Origin: an uncultured Clostridia bacterium
Lineage (GTDB): Bacteria > Bacillota > Clostridia > Oscillospirales > Ruminococcaceae
NCBI GenBank assembly: GCA_947600065.1
Contig: CANQFZ010000006.1
Location: 1 to 64,000, forward strand
DNA length: 64,000 nucleotides
Direction: 5' to 3'
The notes beneath the pieces were generated by a model that was given only the letters and a program-made list of their open reading frames with translations, ran no database searches and was not told where the DNA came from. Each line of letters starts with the position of its first letter. Within the stretch, counting starts at the first letter, position 1. A program made the translations under genes and the position numbers. Positions 41,657 to 51,197 of this stretch are shown here, piece after piece.

Positions 41657-41769
41657 AACGATAAGCAGCCATATCCAGACTTCAACAGGGCTTGCCGTAA
41701 AACCACCTCGTCCTATAACACAGTCTGTATAACAGTGTCCTCGTTCATTGTCCGTATATAAAAAACAGC

Positions 41770-42828
41770 TTAATTATCTTCAAGAGTTTGCTGGTCGTCA
41801 TCGCCGTTATATGCAATTCCGAGATGCTTGTACGCAAGGGCAGTAGCAATTCTCCCTCTGGGAGTTTTCGCCACAAATCCAAGCTGCATAAGATAAGGTT
41901 CGCAGACGTCTTCGAGCGTTACGGCTTCTTCATTAAGTGCCGAAGCAAGAGTTGAAAGTCCCACGGGTCCGCCGTTATAGCCTTTGATTATCATTTCGAG
42001 AAAATTTCTGTCCAAGCTGTCAAGCCCCAACGCGTCTACCTCTAATTTTTTCAGGGCTGTGTCCGCTATTTCACGGGTTATCCTTCCGTTTCCTATAACC
42101 TCGGCAAAATCCCTTACGCGCTTTAACAGGCGGTTTGCAATTCGCGGAGTACCTCTCGAGCGCTTTGCGATTTCAAGAGCGCCGTCTTTCATGCACGGTA
42201 TTCCTAAAATCACAGACGAACGCTGAACAATATCGCAGAGCTGTTCGGGCGTGTAAAGCTCCAGCCTCTGCACAACGCCAAATCTGTCGCGAAGCGGCGC
42301 GGAAAGCTGACCCGAACGCGTCGTGGCTCCGATGAGAGTAAAATGCGGAAGGTCAATTCTGATAGAGCGCGCCGCAGGACCGTTTCCCATGACGATATCC
42401 AGCGCATAATCTTCCATAGCGGGGTAAAGAACTTCTTCTACCTGTCTTGAAAGGCGGTGTATCTCGTCGATAAATAAAACGTCGTTTGGCTGTAAATTTG
42501 TCAGAAGCGCCGCAAGGTCGCCCGCTTTTTCTATCGCAGGGCCCGAAGTGATACGAATATTAACGCCCATTTCGTTTGCGATTATGCACGAAAGCGTTGT
42601 CTTTCCAAGTCCGGGCGGACCGTATAAAAGAACATGGTCAAGACATTCGCCGCGCTTTTTTGCGGCTTCGATATAGACCGCCATGTTTTCCTTTACCTTG
42701 TCTTGTCCTATATATTCAGCCAAGGATTTAGGACGAAGCGTAAGTTCCATGTCACTGTCGGCTTCGACAGCCCTCGACTCTACAACTCTGTCGCTGAAAT
42801 TAAATTCATCATCTGACATCTCAAGCAT
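41770..42828 (-). CDS. ruvB: Holliday junction branch-migration ATPase RuvB
   Basis: A 352-residue AAA+ motor. Walker [11 protein letters not shown], Walker [11 protein letters not shown], sensor 1 [20 protein letters not shown] and the C-terminal winged helix ([33 protein letters not shown]) are complete. The ATG at 42828 overlaps the end of the TPR gene and follows GGTGAG. It is separated from ruvA by that TPR gene, an insertion into the usual ruvC-ruvA-ruvB order. Confidence 0.97.
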   Translation of the reverse strand: MLEMSDDEFNFSDRVVESRAVEADSDMELTLRPKSLAEYIGQDKVKENMAVYIEAAKKRGECLDHVLLYGPPGLGKTTLSCIIANEMGVNIRITSGPAIEKAGDLAALLTNLQPNDVLFIDEIHRLSRQVEEVLYPAMEDYALDIVMGNGPAARSIRIDLPHFTLIGATTRSGQLSAPLRDRFGVVQRLELYTPEQLCDIVQRSSVILGIPCMKDGALEIAKRSRGTPRIANRLLKRVRDFAEVIGNGRITREIADTALKKLEVDALGLDSLDRNFLEMIIKGYNGGPVGLSTLASALNEEAVTLEDVCEPYLMQLGFVAKTPRGRIATALAYKHLGIAYNGDDDQQTLEDN

Positions 42829-43726
42829 TTTTCTCACCGCCTTTGCTTTCAATTCTCCTATAATACAGTTTCGGCAGATCCTCTCCGCTAAACTCCGTCT
42901 CTTCAAAGCTCAGCATTGCCTTTATCCTGCGGTTAAGTTCTTCGGGGTCTTTATATCCGCATATCTGCGCTTTTTTACATTCTTCCTGTGCTTTTTCGCG
43001 GTCGCCCGTCATGGCATAATAGTTCGCATATTCCGCGTGGGCGAGCGGGTGATTTCCGTTTACTTTCATAAGCGTTTCAAGCATATCGTGGGCCTTATCA
43101 TAGTCGCCCCTTATGAGAGATATTCTCACCAGACTGTAATACGGATAACCGTCGTTCGCGCTGTATTTGAGCGCCTCATTAAAACAATATTCCGCTCTGT
43201 CGAGGTCGCCCTCGGTCAAATATGCATGACCGAGCCTAGATTGTGTTCCCGCGTCGTCGGGGGTATACTCGACGGCTTTTCTGAAACACCACATAAGCTT
43301 TGCGTCGTCCTGCTTTGTTTCGTACAGCTTTATAAGCCATTCTAAACAGAATTTCTGATTTTGTCTTATAGTAGAGTTAGAGAGGGCTTTTTGCAAATAA
43401 TCCTCGGCGTCGGGATATTTTCCTTTGAACAATGCATAAATGCCTTTATATGCAAGCTTTGCGGCATAGTCATGCCGCATTATTTTTATGCCGTCCTTTC
43501 CCAGAGCCTTTATTGCGGCATTTCTGCGCTTAAGATAGGGTTGAAGAAACTCCTGTATCAGAACGACCGCCAGATAACATGGTCCGCTCACAGCCAACAC
43601 TATCAGAAGGGGCATTATGTCCTGAAATTCAAACATAACGCCTGCCGCAGTTATCCCTATCATAATGCCCAGACACATACCCGCGATATTGACGCTCACA
43701 CGGTTGCTGTTATTATTGTTGTTCAA
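42821..43726 (-). CDS. Membrane-anchored TPR protein
   Basis: A 301-residue protein. Two N-terminal membrane helices lie at about 12-30 and 38-58, followed by a cytoplasmic part with at least four tetratricopeptide repeats: [67 protein letters not shown] and [23 protein letters not shown]. The start is TTG after AAGGGGGAT. It sits between ruvA and ruvB and overlaps ruvB by 8 bases, so it is co-translated with recombination genes; a role in that pathway is not implied by its domains. Confidence 0.8.
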   Translation of the reverse strand: MNNNNNSNRVSVNIAGMCLGIMIGITAAGVMFEFQDIMPLLIVLAVSGPCYLAVVLIQEFLQPYLKRRNAAIKALGKDGIKIMRHDYAAKLAYKGIYALFKGKYPDAEDYLQKALSNSTIRQNQKFCLEWLIKLYETKQDDAKLMWCFRKAVEYTPDDAGTQSRLGHAYLTEGDLDRAEYCFNEALKYSANDGYPYYSLVRISLIRGDYDKAHDMLETLMKVNGNHPLAHAEYANYYAMTGDREKAQEECKKAQICGYKDPEELNRRIKAMLSFEETEFSGEDLPKLYYRRIESKGGEKNA

Positions 43727-43759
43727 GAATATCCCCCTTCCTTTGAATTGTATTCATTT

Positions 43760-44347
43760 TTATGCAAGATTTTTAAGAGCAAGTTTAATAAGGTCTTCTA
43801 CGGAAGCATTGGGGTCTGCCCCCATAAGCGCCGCGTTTATCTGCGAGGGCAGAAATCCAAGTACAGCGAGGGCTTCCATTGCTTCGGCGACATTATTAGA
43901 TCCCGCCTTTGATACGCCCGCGATATCCGCAGAAGAAAATCGCTCGTCTTTTGCTATCTTATCTTTAAGTTCAAGAACTATCCTTTGCGCTATCTTGGGT
44001 CCGATACCCGGCGAACGGGTGAGCGTCTTGCTGTCGCCCGTGGCAATACAAAGCGCAAGCTCGGTCGGCGTTAAGTCCGAGAGAATTGAAAGGGCGGCTT
44101 TGGGACCTACTCCCGAAACGGAGATAAGCTGTTTAAAACACGAAAGCTCCGACTTATCCGCAAATCCGAAAAGATCCGCCGCGTTTTCCGTCAGATGAAG
44201 ATAAGCATACAAAACAACTTCTTTTTTGTCGCGAATCTTTGAAAGGGTATTCGCTGTCGTGCGGCAGGCATATCCCACTCCCGAACATTCGATGACCGCA
44301 AGCCCCGGTTCCGTTCCCATAAGTTCTCCGTGTAAACTGTAGATCAT
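43760..44347 (-). CDS. ruvA: Holliday junction branch-migration protein RuvA
   Basis: A 195-residue junction-binding protein. The OB domain begins MIYSLHGELMGTEPGLAVIECSGVGYA, followed by helix-hairpin-helix motifs LISVSGVGPKAALSILS and LTRSPGIGPKIAQRIVLEL, and the RuvB-binding C-terminal domain (VAEAMEALAVLGFLPSQINAAL). The ATG at 44347 follows AAGGAG; the longer frame to 44413 overlaps ruvC and is rejected. Confidence 0.96.
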   Translation of the reverse strand: MIYSLHGELMGTEPGLAVIECSGVGYACRTTANTLSKIRDKKEVVLYAYLHLTENAADLFGFADKSELSCFKQLISVSGVGPKAALSILSDLTPTELALCIATGDSKTLTRSPGIGPKIAQRIVLELKDKIAKDERFSSADIAGVSKAGSNNVAEAMEALAVLGFLPSQINAALMGADPNASVEDLIKLALKNLA

Positions 44348-44352
44348 AGCAC

Positions 44353-44859
44353 TTACTCCTTGTTGTTTCTTATTATTTCCGACAGTCTGGAGCCGCCCGT
44401 GTGCCCGTGACAAATGGCTATAGCCAGCGCGTCGGCCGTGTCGTCGGGCTTGGGTATGGTCTCAAGACGTAGGATATTTTTCGTCATTTCCTGCATTTGG
44501 TGTTTTTCCGCTCTGCCATAACCCGTTACCGCAACTTTCACTTGAAGCGGCGTGTATTCAAAAACGGGTATGTTCTTTTTTGCGGCGGCAAGAAGTATAA
44601 CGCCCCTCGCTTGCGCAACGTCGATGGCAGTGGTCGTGTTGGTGTTGAAATACAGCTTTTCAACGCTCATACAGTCGGGCGAAAACTTTTCGAGCAGGGT
44701 GTTCATATCGTTAAATATTTCAACAAGCCGCCTGTCAAACGGCATATCCGCGGGGGTCGTTATCGCTCCGTAGTTTACCGTGCGAAACCGCACGTTGTCA
44801 AAATCCAGCACGCCGTATCCGACAATGGCGTAGCCCGGGTCAATTCCTAAGATCCTCAT
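44353..44859 (-). CDS. ruvC: Holliday junction resolvase RuvC
   Basis: A 168-residue RNase-H-fold endonuclease. The four acidic catalytic positions are visible: Asp7 in ILGIDPG, Glu in MSVEKLYF, and Asp pair in KPDDTADALAIAICH. The motif YTPLQVKVAVTGYGRAEKHQM is family-specific. It is immediately preceded by a radical SAM gene with a one-base overlap and followed by ruvA after 5 bases. Confidence 0.96.
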   Translation of the reverse strand: MRILGIDPGYAIVGYGVLDFDNVRFRTVNYGAITTPADMPFDRRLVEIFNDMNTLLEKFSPDCMSVEKLYFNTNTTTAIDVAQARGVILLAAAKKNIPVFEYTPLQVKVAVTGYGRAEKHQMQEMTKNILRLETIPKPDDTADALAIAICHGHTGGSRLSEIIRNNKE

Positions 44860-45488
44860 TATGTATAGCTCTCGTTGTCCGTTACATAGTGCCTAACGCG
44901 AAGCGGTATGCCGAGCTTTTCGGATAATTTTTCACATTCGTCGATCTCTTCTTTTGAAATAACGTCAACGACCGTAAACCCTGTTTTAATGCCCATTTTT
45001 TTCATTTCAACTGAAAACGCGAGCATTTCTTCAAACGCATTGTTGTTTTCCGAAACAGCTTTATTCGGTCGCGTTATTTCATTATAGCGCTCGGCATTCG
45101 GCGCATTGAGCGAAACGGAAACCGAATTAACCTGCCCCTTGAAGCGGGTTATGTCAAAGCCCTTGTGAATAAGCCTTACAAGACCGTTTGTGTTGAGCCT
45201 TATTTTAAGCTTGGAATTAGCTTTTATATACTCTGCGGTTTTCAAAAGCATATCCGCTCTCACCGTCGGCTCGCCATATCCGCAGAAGACCGCCTCGCTT
45301 ATGCCCGACTTGTCAAATTTTCTGAAAGCCTCGGTTATTTCTTCAAAAGACGGCTCATGCTCCAGCCACAGGCTGTCGTTGTCGGTAATGCTGTCGCCGT
45401 TTTTTCTTATGCAGAAAACGCAGTCGCACGGACAGCCGTTTGTGATGTTTATATACATCTTTCCTTCAAATCTGTAAAAAATTGTCAT
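44859..45488 (-). CDS. Radical SAM protein, TatD-associated type
   Basis: A 209-residue radical SAM enzyme. The cluster motif CPCDCVFC follows an N-terminal MTIFYRFEGKMYINITNGC, typical of the small family first noted beside TatD nucleases. SAM-contacting segments GYGEPTVR and RLNTNGL follow. The reaction is unknown. No TatD gene is present here; it overlaps the ruvC start codon by one base, placing it first in a ruvC-ruvA-TPR-ruvB operon. Confidence 0.82.
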   Translation of the reverse strand: MTIFYRFEGKMYINITNGCPCDCVFCIRKNGDSITDNDSLWLEHEPSFEEITEAFRKFDKSGISEAVFCGYGEPTVRADMLLKTAEYIKANSKLKIRLNTNGLVRLIHKGFDITRFKGQVNSVSVSLNAPNAERYNEITRPNKAVSENNNAFEEMLAFSVEMKKMGIKTGFTVVDVISKEEIDECEKLSEKLGIPLRVRHYVTDNESYT

Positions 45489-45532
45489 ATCTAAAACCTC
45501 TTGAATATTCGGCTTTTTTATTGCAAAAAATG

Positions 45533-46867
45533 CTATTTATCTTTGTTCTTTTCCGTAAGCTTTTTGTGAAGATCTTTGACCTTCGTACTAATAGACCGCT
45601 TTTTCTTTTCTTCTTCAGCAGGCGGTCCTTCGGGCTTGGGCGGCTCGGTATAAACATAGTCGGGAGTGATATAATCTACCTTTCCGATATAGTTGTTTGT
45701 GTTCTGCGGAAGTTTACGTTTTTTAAGCCTGCCTTCAATATAATCCTTTATCAACATGTAAATAACCGCACAAATAGGCACGCCCAGGAACATTCCCAAT
45801 GCACCGAAAAATCCTCCGCCCAGAATTATCGCGACAAGTATCCACACCGCGGGAAGCCCCGTCTGGTCGCCGAGTATCCAAGGCGCGATGATGTTTCCGT
45901 CTACCGTCTGAAGCACAACGACAAAAATCAAAAACCAGAGCGCCATTATCGGGTGGTCGCTCAGTACAAGCAGCAGACAGCAGGGAATAGCGCCGATAGT
46001 AGGACCGATAAACGGTATAAGGTTAAAGACGAACATAACTGCCGAAATAAGCGGAGTATAAGGCATACCCATACATATAAGCCCTATGAAATAAAGCATC
46101 GCTACAAGCAGCGCTTCTATTATCTTTCCGATAATAGAGCCCAAAAACTTTTCCGAAGCCTCCTCGCAAACGCCGAGAAAGCGCTGCGCTTTTTCTACTT
46201 TTAAAAACGCAAACAGCATTTTCTTGGTCTGCCCCACAAACATTTCCTTTTTTGCCAGCAGATATACCGAAAGCACAAGTCCTATGAAAACATTGCTCAG
46301 CGTATTTATGACAGACCATATACCCGCCGCGACGTTTCCCGCAAAGTTCATAAGCTCTCCCGAATATTTTGCCCATAAATCGGAAATAAACTTCGAGAAA
46401 TCATTGAGCGGATTTCCGAGAAACTCTGCTATCTGAGGATAATCGTCTGAAATGTCCATGATAAATCTGCGTATATTTTCAATATATGTGTCCATGTTGC
46501 TGAAAATAGCGATTATGTTTGTGACGAGCTGAGGAATGACAAGAATTATAATAAGCGCCAGAAATGCAAGAATGATGAGCATTGTAAGCGTCAAAGCAAG
46601 AACTCTCGCCGCTCCTTTTTTCTTTTTATCGGAAGAATGTGAGAGCTTTCTGAACATTCCGTTTTCAAGCTTTGTCATAAGCGGATTAAGCAGATATGCG
46701 CAGAAAATACCGATAATTATCGGCGTAAATATGCCCGTAAAAACAGAAAGTTTTTCAAAAACCGCGTCAACGTTAAAAATAAGCATGACAGCGAGCGCTC
46801 CGAGAACTATCGTAAGCAGAGCGTAAGCCGCGATCGTAAGATATTTTGAATTCCAGTTTATCTTCAT
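45533..46867 (-). CDS. AI-2E family transporter (PerM-like)
   Basis: A 444-residue polytopic membrane protein. Eight or so helices are visible, including the family blocks FTGIFTPIIIGIFCAYLLNPL, IPFIGPTIGAIPCCLLLVLSD and ILGGGFFGALGMFLGVPICAV. The C-terminal 70 residues are cytoplasmic and highly charged (KKRKLPQNTNNY..., EEEKKKRSISTKVKDLHKKL). Family members have been linked to autoinducer-2 export or sodium/proton antiport; the substrate here is not known. Confidence 0.85.
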   Translation of the reverse strand: MKINWNSKYLTIAAYALLTIVLGALAVMLIFNVDAVFEKLSVFTGIFTPIIIGIFCAYLLNPLMTKLENGMFRKLSHSSDKKKKGAARVLALTLTMLIILAFLALIIILVIPQLVTNIIAIFSNMDTYIENIRRFIMDISDDYPQIAEFLGNPLNDFSKFISDLWAKYSGELMNFAGNVAAGIWSVINTLSNVFIGLVLSVYLLAKKEMFVGQTKKMLFAFLKVEKAQRFLGVCEEASEKFLGSIIGKIIEALLVAMLYFIGLICMGMPYTPLISAVMFVFNLIPFIGPTIGAIPCCLLLVLSDHPIMALWFLIFVVVLQTVDGNIIAPWILGDQTGLPAVWILVAIILGGGFFGALGMFLGVPICAVIYMLIKDYIEGRLKKRKLPQNTNNYIGKVDYITPDYVYTEPPKPEGPPAEEEKKKRSISTKVKDLHKKLTEKNKDK

Positions 46868-46914
46868 AAATAAATACTCCCGACCAGAACTATATTTAAT
46901 TATATTTTAGCACA

Positions 46915-47700
46915 TTATTTCCCGTTTGTCAATAATCTGAGCGCGTTTTCACCCAGGATCATACTTCGTTCTTTTTCCGTGAGAGGAAGCTTGTTAAATC
47001 TTTCAAGCTCGTCCGAATAGTTCCACATCGGATAGTCCGTTCCCCACATAACTTTGTCCGCGCCGAATTTTCGTATAAGCTCCGCGGCGCGTTCGGGAGA
47101 CATGGCATAAAGCGAGCTCGAACAGTCGGTGTATATCCCCGTTCCCGCAAGGGCTCTTTCGGCTCTTTCCCACATACTCCAGCCCGCAAAATGCGCGCCT
47201 ATAACCGTGAGTTTCGGAAACCTTTCAATGACCTTTACAAGCCTTTCCGGGGCGGACAGATCGCTTTTGGTGTCGCCCATGTGCATAAGTATCGGAAGTC
47301 TGCCCTCTGCCGCTTCGTATATCGGAAACGCTTTTTCGTCGTCAATTGCAAACCGCTGAAAATCGCTGTGGAGCTTTATTCCTTTAAGACCCAGAGAAAT
47401 TATCCTGTCAACCTCTTCGGGTATATCGGGAAAATCGGGGTGCATTGTTCCAAAGCCGATAAGCTCGGGATTTTGCGAAACGCTTTCAGAGATAAAATTG
47501 TTTATTGACTTTACCTGCTCCCAAACCGTAGCAACGCTCTGAACAATAAACTTGTCCACTCCCGCTTTCTTTCCCTCGCGCAAAAGGGTAGAAACTCTGC
47601 CGTCGTATTCAATGTGCATATTGTAAAAGTTTTCTATTCCCATAACCGCCTTGTCGGCAATTTTTTCGGGATAGATATGAACGTGCGCGTCAATTATCAT
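46915..47700 (-). CDS. Amidohydrolase (TIM-barrel metal-dependent hydrolase)
   Basis: A 261-residue amidohydrolase_2-type protein. Metal ligands are DAHVHIY at the N-terminus, GIKLHSDFQ, ILMHMGDT, VIGAHFAGW and MWGTDYPMWN, the usual order of the decarboxylase/hydrolase branch. Substrate not known. The ATG at 47700 follows AGAGG by eight bases; a GTG directly before it is an alternative. It is 30 bases after queA in the same direction. Confidence 0.85.
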   Translation of the reverse strand: MIIDAHVHIYPEKIADKAVMGIENFYNMHIEYDGRVSTLLREGKKAGVDKFIVQSVATVWEQVKSINNFISESVSQNPELIGFGTMHPDFPDIPEEVDRIISLGLKGIKLHSDFQRFAIDDEKAFPIYEAAEGRLPILMHMGDTKSDLSAPERLVKVIERFPKLTVIGAHFAGWSMWERAERALAGTGIYTDCSSSLYAMSPERAAELIRKFGADKVMWGTDYPMWNYSDELERFNKLPLTEKERSMILGENALRLLTNGK

Positions 47701-47730
47701 CACTGTCGCCTCTTATCACAAATTATGAAC

Positions 47731-48744
47731 TTAAATTATAAAAGTGCAGTCGCCGAAAGAAAAGAACCTGTATTTTTCTTCTATAGCCGTTTTATAAGCA
47801 TTGAGCGTTTTCTCACGCCCCAGAAACGCCGAAACCAGCATAATCAGCGTGCTTTCGGGAAGATGAAAGTTTGTTATAAGCCCGTCTATGCATTTAAACT
47901 CATATCCGGGATAAATAAAAATGCTTGTGTCGTCGGTCGTTTTTCCCGTCTGTGCATAGCTTTCGAGCGTTCTGCAAGAGGTAGTACCTACCGAAATAAC
48001 GCGCCCTCCGCGCTCTTTGCAGGCTTTTATTTTTTCAATAGTTTCTTCGGGGATAACATAATGCTCCGTGTGCATTTTGTGGTCGAGAATATTGTCCTCT
48101 TTTACGGGACGAAATGTTCCCAAGCCGACATGTAACGTCACAAACGCCGTATCAACGCCCATCTCCCGCGCCTCGGAAAGTTCCTTTTCCGTAAAATGAA
48201 GTCCCGCCGTAGGCGCGGCCGCCGAACCCGTTTCGCGGCAGTAGACCGTGTTATAGCGGTCTTTGTCCTTTAGCTTTTCGGTTATATAAGGCGGGAGCGG
48301 CATCTGTCCTATCCTGTCCAGAATGTCGAAAAAATCCCCCTCAAATGTAAACCTTACGAGCCTGTTCCCGCCCTCAAGCGTGTCTAAAATTTCCGCCGAA
48401 AGTCCCTCGGGAAAATCGACAATAACGTTGGGTCTAAGTCTGCGCCCCGGCCTTACCATTGTTTCCCATTCGTTAAGGCTTCTGCGTTTTAAGAGCAGAA
48501 ATTCGCTCACCACTCCCGTGTCGCGCTTTGTGCCGAATATCCTCGCGGGGAAGACTTTGCTGTCGTTCATAACAAGCAGGTCACCTTTTCTGAGATAACT
48601 GCATATATTATAAAAGCGGTCGTGTGTTATATCTCCGCTTTCTCTTGAAATAACCATAAGCCGAGAGCTGTCGCGCGGCTCTGCGGGGGTCTGCGCAATA
48701 AGCTCCTCGGGCAGCTCGTAATAAAAATCGCTTTTTAACATCAT
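47731..48744 (-). CDS. queA: S-adenosylmethionine:tRNA ribosyltransferase-isomerase QueA
   Basis: A 337-residue enzyme that builds epoxyqueuosine on tRNA wobble guanine. Diagnostic blocks: [93 protein letters not shown] and [19 protein letters not shown]. The start may be this ATG or the next one three bases on, both after GGAGA. tgt, its usual partner, is not in the window. Confidence 0.96.
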   Translation of the reverse strand: MMLKSDFYYELPEELIAQTPAEPRDSSRLMVISRESGDITHDRFYNICSYLRKGDLLVMNDSKVFPARIFGTKRDTGVVSEFLLLKRRSLNEWETMVRPGRRLRPNVIVDFPEGLSAEILDTLEGGNRLVRFTFEGDFFDILDRIGQMPLPPYITEKLKDKDRYNTVYCRETGSAAAPTAGLHFTEKELSEAREMGVDTAFVTLHVGLGTFRPVKEDNILDHKMHTEHYVIPEETIEKIKACKERGGRVISVGTTSCRTLESYAQTGKTTDDTSIFIYPGYEFKCIDGLITNFHLPESTLIMLVSAFLGREKTLNAYKTAIEEKYRFFSFGDCTFII

Positions 48745-48840
48745 CTTTTCTCCATACGTTTAATATAATCATTTTATCACTTTATACAAATTTTGTCAAT
48801 GTTGTTTGTTCAATTTTTTGAATTTTTTTAAGTTTATCTA
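48745..48840. other. Short divergent gap
   Basis: AT-rich intergenic DNA between queA and the lysine riboswitch promoter; no feature beyond AT-runs is seen. Confidence 0.5.
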
Positions 48841-48869
48841 TTGACAAAAACAGGGTTATGTGGTAGAAT
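48841..48869 (+). promoter_or_regulatory. Promoter of the lysine-biosynthesis operon
   Basis: TTGACA (48841-48846), a 17-base spacer and TAGAAT (48864-48869). Confidence 0.75.
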
Positions 48870-48875
48870 AAAAAA

Positions 48876-49095
48876 CGGATAGAGGCGCGGTGATGAATAG
48901 TAGCGGCAAAAAGGCTTTTCGGAGAGCCGTCGCAAAAGGCATTACCGCCGAGGAGCGCGCAGTCCGAAAATGCGTGTTATCCGGTTGTGCGTTAAATAGG
49001 CGTATGACTGTCATCGGCTAGCTTGATGGAGTGCTATCAAATTATGACGAGCATTAAAAAGCATTTCCGATGAGTTATCATCGGATTTATTTTTG
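48876..49095 (+). ncRNA. Lysine riboswitch (L box) with terminator
   Basis: The aptamer runs from about 48878 to 49020, with conserved L-box segments AGAGGCGCGG, GGAGAGCCGTCGC, GCCGAGGAGC and GGCGTATGACTGTCATCGG. The expression platform is an intrinsic terminator, TCCGATGA (49066-49073) / TCATCGGA (49078-49085) followed by TTTATTTTT. The 3' strand of the aptamer (GTCATCGG, about 49010-49017) is complementary to the terminator's 5' arm, so lysine binding would release the terminator and switch off asd and dapAB. Confidence 0.88.
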
Positions 49096-49129
49096 CCCGA
49101 ATTTATTACATAACTGAAAGGAAACAACT

Positions 49130-50212
49130 ATGAAAGAAAAGTACAATGTCGGTATCATCGGCGCGACGGGTATGGTCGGACAGCGCTTCGCCATACTCCT
49201 AGAAAATCACCCGTGGTTTAACGTAACAGTCCTCGCGGCTTCTTCGCGCTCTGCGGGAAAGACTTATAAAGAGGCTGTGGGAGAACGCTGGTTTATGGAC
49301 GTTCCTATGCCCAAGAGTATGGAGAACATGATAGTAAAGGACGCTGACGCCGATATAAACGAAATAGCTTCGTCGGTAGATTTTGTGTTCTGCGCCGTAA
49401 ATATGAAGAAGGACGAAATAAAGGCTCTCGAGGAAAAATACGCAAAAGCCGAGTGCCCCGTTATGTCCAATAACTCCGCAAACCGCGGCGTTCCCGACGT
49501 CCCCATGATAATCCCCGAAGTAAACGCCGACCATGCCGCTGTTATCGAAACACAGAGAAAGCGCCTCGGCACAAAGCGCGGCTTTATTTCGGTAAAGTCC
49601 AACTGCTCGATACAGAGCTATGTTCCCGCTCTTTCTCCGCTCAGAAAATTCGGCATAACGGACGTTCTCGCCTGCACATATCAGGCTATTTCTGGTGCGG
49701 GAAAGACCTTTAAGACATGGCCCGAAATGGTGGACAACATCATTCCTTTTATCGGCGGGGAAGAGGAGAAGTCCGAAAAAGAGCCGCTTAAAGTTTGGGG
49801 CAAAGTTGAAAACGGCGTTATAGTAAATGCCGAAAAGCCGTCTATTACGACCCAGTGCCTGCGCGTTCCCGTTTCCAACGGACATTTCGCGGCGGTATTC
49901 GTTAGGTTTGAAAACAAGCACACAATGGACGAGATAAAGAAGATCTGGAAGGAATATTCGGGCGAGCCCCAGGCATTAAAGCTACCGTCCGCTCCAAAGC
50001 AGTTCTTAAATTACTTTGAAGAGGACAATATGCCGCAGACCACTCTCCACCGCAATCTTGAAAACGGTATGGCAATTTCTATCGGCAGACTTCGCCCCGA
50101 CACGCAGTATGATTATAAATTCGTCTGCCTTTCGCATAATACATTGAGAGGCGCCGCGGGAGGAGCGGTAGAAATGGCTGAGCTTCTCTGCGCAAAGGGC
50201 TATCTTGATTGA
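49130..50212 (+). CDS. asd: Aspartate-semialdehyde dehydrogenase
   Basis: A 360-residue NADP enzyme at the aspartate-pathway branch point. The nucleotide motif GIIGATGMVGQRF, the active-site Cys in SVKSNCSIQSY and the His region KTFKTWPEMVDNIIPFIGGEEEK plus RVPVSNGHF indicate the archaeal/fungal-like subtype rather than the E. coli subtype. It is the first gene of asd-dapA-dapB-ACT-mscS, under the lysine riboswitch. Confidence 0.95.
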   Translation: MKEKYNVGIIGATGMVGQRFAILLENHPWFNVTVLAASSRSAGKTYKEAVGERWFMDVPMPKSMENMIVKDADADINEIASSVDFVFCAVNMKKDEIKALEEKYAKAECPVMSNNSANRGVPDVPMIIPEVNADHAAVIETQRKRLGTKRGFISVKSNCSIQSYVPALSPLRKFGITDVLACTYQAISGAGKTFKTWPEMVDNIIPFIGGEEEKSEKEPLKVWGKVENGVIVNAEKPSITTQCLRVPVSNGHFAAVFVRFENKHTMDEIKKIWKEYSGEPQALKLPSAPKQFLNYFEEDNMPQTTLHRNLENGMAISIGRLRPDTQYDYKFVCLSHNTLRGAAGGAVEMAELLCAKGYLD

Positions 50213-50268
50213 TTTTGGGCAATTATTTTGGTACATAAACTTTTCGATAAATACAGAAAGGTGTTTTT

Positions 50269-51162
50269 ATGAGTAATAATTCTATCTTCACGGGCTGCGC
50301 TACGGCTATCGCAACGCCGATGAATGCGGACGGAAGTATAAACTACGAGGAATTTGGCAGACTTATTGACTATCAGATAGAGCATAAGATAGATGCGCTC
50401 GTTATCTGCGGAACAACGGGCGAAAGCGCGACAATGACGGACGAAGAACATATCGGCGTTATCCGCTATGGTATAGAGCGCGTAAATAAGCGCGTTCCCG
50501 TCATAGCGGGCGCGGGTTCGAACGACACGGCTTATGCCGTCGAGCTGTCGAAAGAAGCCGAAAAAGCGGGAGCAGACGCGCTGCTTCATGTCACGCCCTA
50601 TTATAACAAAGCCTCCCAGCGCGGTCTTATAAAGCATTTTACGGCGGTAGCCGACGCAGTAAGTATCCCCATAATGCTCTACAATGTTCCTTCGAGAACA
50701 GGCTGTAATATCGCGGTAGACACCTATGTTGAGCTTTCAAAGCACCCGAACATAAGAGCCGTAAAAGAAGCGAGCGGGAATATGAGCGCCGTTATGGGAA
50801 TTGCCGCAAAGACGGATCTCGATATCTATTCGGGAAACGACGACGAGGCGCTCTGCGTTATGGCTCTCGGCGGAAAGGGACTTGTTTCCGTTACGTCGAA
50901 TGTCGCGCCCGAAGAAAAGCACAACGAAATTTCGCTTTATCTTGAGGGCAAGCGCGAAGAGGCCCTTATGCTCGCAAGAAAGCTCTATGCCCTCGACAAG
51001 GCTATGTTTATGGACGTAAACCCCATTCCCGTAAAAGAAGCGCTTAATATCATGGGTTTCAATGCGGGAGAATGCAGGCTTCCTCTCTGCTCTATGACAG
51101 AGGAAATGAAAGCAAAGCTTAAGGCGGTAATGGAAGAACTTTCGCTTGTAGGAATAGTTTAG
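50269..51162 (+). CDS. dapA: 4-hydroxy-tetrahydrodipicolinate synthase
   Basis: A 297-residue class I aldolase that condenses pyruvate with aspartate semialdehyde. The substrate loop CGTTGESATMTDEEH, the catalytic Tyr in HVTPYYNKASQRGL and the Schiff-base Lys in RAVKEASGN are present. Length is normal. It follows asd by 56 bases. Confidence 0.96.
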   Translation: MSNNSIFTGCATAIATPMNADGSINYEEFGRLIDYQIEHKIDALVICGTTGESATMTDEEHIGVIRYGIERVNKRVPVIAGAGSNDTAYAVELSKEAEKAGADALLHVTPYYNKASQRGLIKHFTAVADAVSIPIMLYNVPSRTGCNIAVDTYVELSKHPNIRAVKEASGNMSAVMGIAAKTDLDIYSGNDDEALCVMALGGKGLVSVTSNVAPEEKHNEISLYLEGKREEALMLARKLYALDKAMFMDVNPIPVKEALNIMGFNAGECRLPLCSMTEEMKAKLKAVMEELSLVGIV

Positions 51163-51197
51163 GCGGATTGTTTTGTCGAATTAAAAAGGAGTAAAAA

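Noticed and set aside
44859-45488. TatD nuclease partnership of the radical SAM gene
   Set aside because: The TIM-barrel hydrolase at 46915-47700 has amidohydrolase_2 motifs (DAHVHIY, GTDYPMWN) rather than TatD motifs, and the AI-2E-type gene separates them.
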